Assembly: GCF_018129985.1 (NCBI RefSeq)
Contig: NZ_JAFCKT010000006.1
Span: 358,741 to 422,740 of the forward strand
Direction of reading: 5' to 3'
Length of the DNA stretch: 64,000 nucleotides
From: Bradyrhizobium sp. SZCCT0148
GTDB taxonomy: Bacteria > Pseudomonadota > Alphaproteobacteria > Rhizobiales > Xanthobacteraceae
The position numbers and the translations under genes were made by a program. The notes below the pieces were generated by a model. That model was not told the origin of the DNA, ran no database searches, and worked only from the letters and a program-made list of their open reading frames with translations. The number at the start of each line of letters is the position of its first letter. Positions within the stretch are counted from its first letter, which is position 1. Of this stretch, positions 62,162 through 64,000 are shown in pieces.

Positions 62162-62803
62162 ATGACCGACACGACCTCGATGAAACACCAGACACCCTTA
62201 ACATCCGGTGATTTTACCGCCGCCGATGAACCATTTGCTCTGTTCGATGCCTGGTTGAACGAGGCGATCAAGAGCGAGCCGAACGATCCGAACGCCATGG
62301 CGCTCGCGACCGTCGATCCCGACGGGCTGCCGGATGTGCGCATGGTGCTGATGAAGGGCTTCGATACCGAGGGTTTTGTCTTCTACAGCCACATCGCCAG
62401 CCAAAAGGGCCGCGAACTCGCCGCAAATCCTAAGGCAGCGTTACTTTTTCACTGGAAGTCGCTGCGCCGTCAGGTCCGCATCCGCGGCAACGTGACGCCG
62501 GTGACCGATGCCGAAGCCGACGCCTATTTCGCGACGCGACCGAAACAGGCGCAGATCGGTGCCTGGGCGAGCAAGCAGTCGCAAGAGCTCGAAAGCCGGT
62601 TCGCCTTCGAACAGGCGATCGCCAAGGTCGCGGCGAAGCACGTCATCGGCGAGGTGCCGCGGCCGCCGGGCTGGAGCGGCTGGCGCATCACGCCCTCGCG
62701 GATCGAGTTCTGGCATGACCGCCCGTTCCGCTTGCACGACCGCATCGAATTTCGCCGTGACGCGGCCGGCCAACCGTGGTCCAAGACGCGGATGTATCCG
62801 TGA
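62162..62803 (+). CDS. pdxH: Pyridoxine/pyridoxamine 5'-phosphate oxidase
   Basis: A 213-residue FMN enzyme that makes pyridoxal 5'-phosphate. Markers: MALATVDPDGLPDVRMVLMKG, FYSHIASQKGRELAANPKAA, LFHWKSLRRQVRIRG and the C-terminal SRIEFWHDRPFRLHDR. ATG 62162 begins after CGGAACATG; an upstream in-frame start would extend it by 11 residues. Confidence 0.96.
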   Translation: MTDTTSMKHQTPLTSGDFTAADEPFALFDAWLNEAIKSEPNDPNAMALATVDPDGLPDVRMVLMKGFDTEGFVFYSHIASQKGRELAANPKAALLFHWKSLRRQVRIRGNVTPVTDAEADAYFATRPKQAQIGAWASKQSQELESRFAFEQAIAKVAAKHVIGEVPRPPGWSGWRITPSRIEFWHDRPFRLHDRIEFRRDAAGQPWSKTRMYP

Positions 62804-62823
62804 GTTTTAGGGCGACCTGAAAG

Positions 62824-63582
62824 ATGTCCATGCCGCATTCGTCCAATGCGCCGCGCCGCACGCTGCTCCTGACCGGAGCAAGCCGCGGCATCGGCCACGC
62901 CACCGTGATCCGCTTTTCCTCGGCGGGATGGCGTGTCATCACCTGCTCGCGGCATCCGTTCCCGGAGGATTGTCCGTGGGATGCCGGCCCTGAGGATCAC
63001 ATCCAGGTCGATCTCAGCAAGCCCGCGGACACGACGCGCGCGATCTCCGATATCCGCGACCGCCTCGAAGGCGGCATGCTTCACGCGCTGGTCAACAACG
63101 CCGCAATCTCGCCGAAGGGCCCGGGCGGCTCCCGGCTCGGCTCGATCGACACCGACCTCGACACCTGGACGCACGTGTTTCACGTCAACTTCTTCGCGCC
63201 GATCATGATCGCGCGCGGGCTGATCGAAGAGTTGAAGGCTGCCAAGGGCTCCGTGGTGAACGTCACCTCGATCGCGGGCTCGCGCGTACATCCCTTCGCG
63301 GGCGCCGCCTACGCCACGTCAAAGGCTGCGCTCGCATCGCTGACGCGCGAGATGGCGTCCGATTTCGGACGCGTTGGCGTCCGTGTCAACGCGATCGCGC
63401 CGGGGGAGATCGACACCTCGATCCTGTCGCCCGGCACCGAAAAGATCGTCGATCAGCAGATCCCGCTGCACCGCCTCGGCACGCCCGACGAAGTCGCCAA
63501 GATAATCTACGTGCTGTGCACGGACACCAGTTCTTACGTCAACGGCGCCGAGATCCACATCAACGGCGGCCAGCACGTCTGA
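62824..63582 (+). CDS. SDR family oxidoreductase
   Basis: A 252-residue short-chain dehydrogenase: cofactor site TGASRGIGHATVIRF, VNNAAIS, and Ser/Tyr/Lys centre in VTSIAGSR and YATSKAALASLTREMA. C-terminal VNGAEIHINGGQHV is normal. Substrate unknown. Follows pdxH after 20 bases and may be co-transcribed. Confidence 0.92.
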   Translation: MSMPHSSNAPRRTLLLTGASRGIGHATVIRFSSAGWRVITCSRHPFPEDCPWDAGPEDHIQVDLSKPADTTRAISDIRDRLEGGMLHALVNNAAISPKGPGGSRLGSIDTDLDTWTHVFHVNFFAPIMIARGLIEELKAAKGSVVNVTSIAGSRVHPFAGAAYATSKAALASLTREMASDFGRVGVRVNAIAPGEIDTSILSPGTEKIVDQQIPLHRLGTPDEVAKIIYVLCTDTSSYVNGAEIHINGGQHV

Positions 63583-63733
63583 TCGGTTCGTTGTTGCGCG
63601 GCCGGGATTGAGCAAGGGCGACAACGCCTCTCTCGTGTCCCGGACGCGCTCCGGCACGCAGTGACGCTGCGCAGAGCCGGACCCAGCGGCGGCGGGGCAC
63701 GAGGGCGGAGCGTCGCGCATGCACTCTCAACGT

Positions 63734-63812
63734 CATTGCGGGAGCCTTCGCGACGAAGCAATCCAAAATCCTTTCGCGGAGGGCTTCTGGTTGCTTCGCT
63801 GCGCCCGCAATG
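63734..63812. repeat. Palindromic intergenic repeat at the right edge
   Basis: CATTGCGGGAGCCTTCGCGA and, about 60 bases on, CTTCGCTGCGCCCGCAATG, form an imperfect inverted repeat with GAAGCAAt/TTGCTTCG arms. The element is a common Bradyrhizobium/Rhodopseudomonas-type intergenic palindrome. It sits in the last 418 bases, which hold no recognisable gene; another hairpin GGGTGCC/GGCACCC is near 63948-63965. Confidence 0.7.
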
Positions 63813-64000
63813 CCGGGCCGAGTTTCGGCTGCGCACTCTCCAACTCGCATTTCGTTTGCAGACGCGCCTTCTCGTTCCCGCGGCGCGTTTCGCCCGAGCT
63901 TTGCCTGGTCTCGCTACCCTCTGATCCAAGAGGGCGCAGGGAAGGCCGGGTGCCGGCTGGCACCCGCGGTCCGCTGCGCGAAAATGCACACGCAGGAAGA

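Noticed and set aside
63583..64000. Short open frames at the right edge
   Set aside because: They overlap palindromic repeats and show no family features.

Overview
The window is a high-GC alphaproteobacterial chromosome segment. Gene content and protein sequences fit a photosynthetic Bradyrhizobium or a close relative: an anoxygenic purple-bacterial photosynthesis gene cluster, spirilloxanthin-type carotenoid genes, Rhizobiales-style housekeeping genes and Bradyrhizobium-like intergenic palindromes. Species assignment is inference.

Bases 1-27,520 hold the right-hand part of the photosynthesis gene cluster, nearly all on the minus strand. Read in the direction of transcription: hemC-bchI-bchD (tetrapyrrole entry and Mg-chelatase subunits); a decayed hemE remnant; an alpha/beta hydrolase, bchO, crtI, crtB, hemF and an unannotated 48-residue membrane peptide; the only plus-strand pair, crtD-crtC; then the classic superoperon crtE-crtF-bchC-bchX-bchY-bchZ-pufQ-like-pufB-pufA-pufL-pufM; and finally ppsR-bchG-pucC-like-bchP-tspO, which runs off the left edge. 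Three exact TGT-N12-ACA palindromes (PpsR/CrtJ boxes) sit before bchC, between crtE and crtD, and before crtI, so the regulator encoded at 3.6-5.0 kb probably represses these promoters. There is no pufC beside pufM. bchB, bchN, bchL, bchH, bchM, bchF, puhA, puc genes and a bacteriophytochrome are not in the window; the first group is probably beyond the left edge.

Bases 27.8-40 kb change to general chromosome: DUF3422 and a membrane alpha/beta hydrolase, DUF427, an ECF sigma factor with a divergent membrane protein, a receiver-only response regulator, tRNA-Gln(TTG), acyl-CoA dehydrogenase, a crotonase-family protein lacking the usual catalytic Glu residues, a periplasmic 5'-nucleotidase, a histone-deacetylase-family amidohydrolase and xseB. 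dxs follows and supplies isoprenoid precursors, which are also used by the carotenoid and bacteriochlorophyll-tail pathways upstream.

Bases 42.6-64 kb hold RNA-modifying enzymes (tlyA and an RlmD-like methyltransferase), a two-component cluster (48-49 kb), a VWA protein, a fluoride-riboswitch-controlled MFS transporter plus crcB operon (51.6-53.4 kb), clpS, a class III nucleotide cyclase, aroC, a histidine phosphatase, fabI, an ECF sigma/anti-sigma pair, a CbpA-like DnaJ protein, a surface-antigen lipoprotein, pdxH and an SDR. Three palindromic intergenic repeats lie at 42.4, 57.2 and 63.7 kb. No CRISPR array, insertion sequence, phage or complete mobile element was seen.
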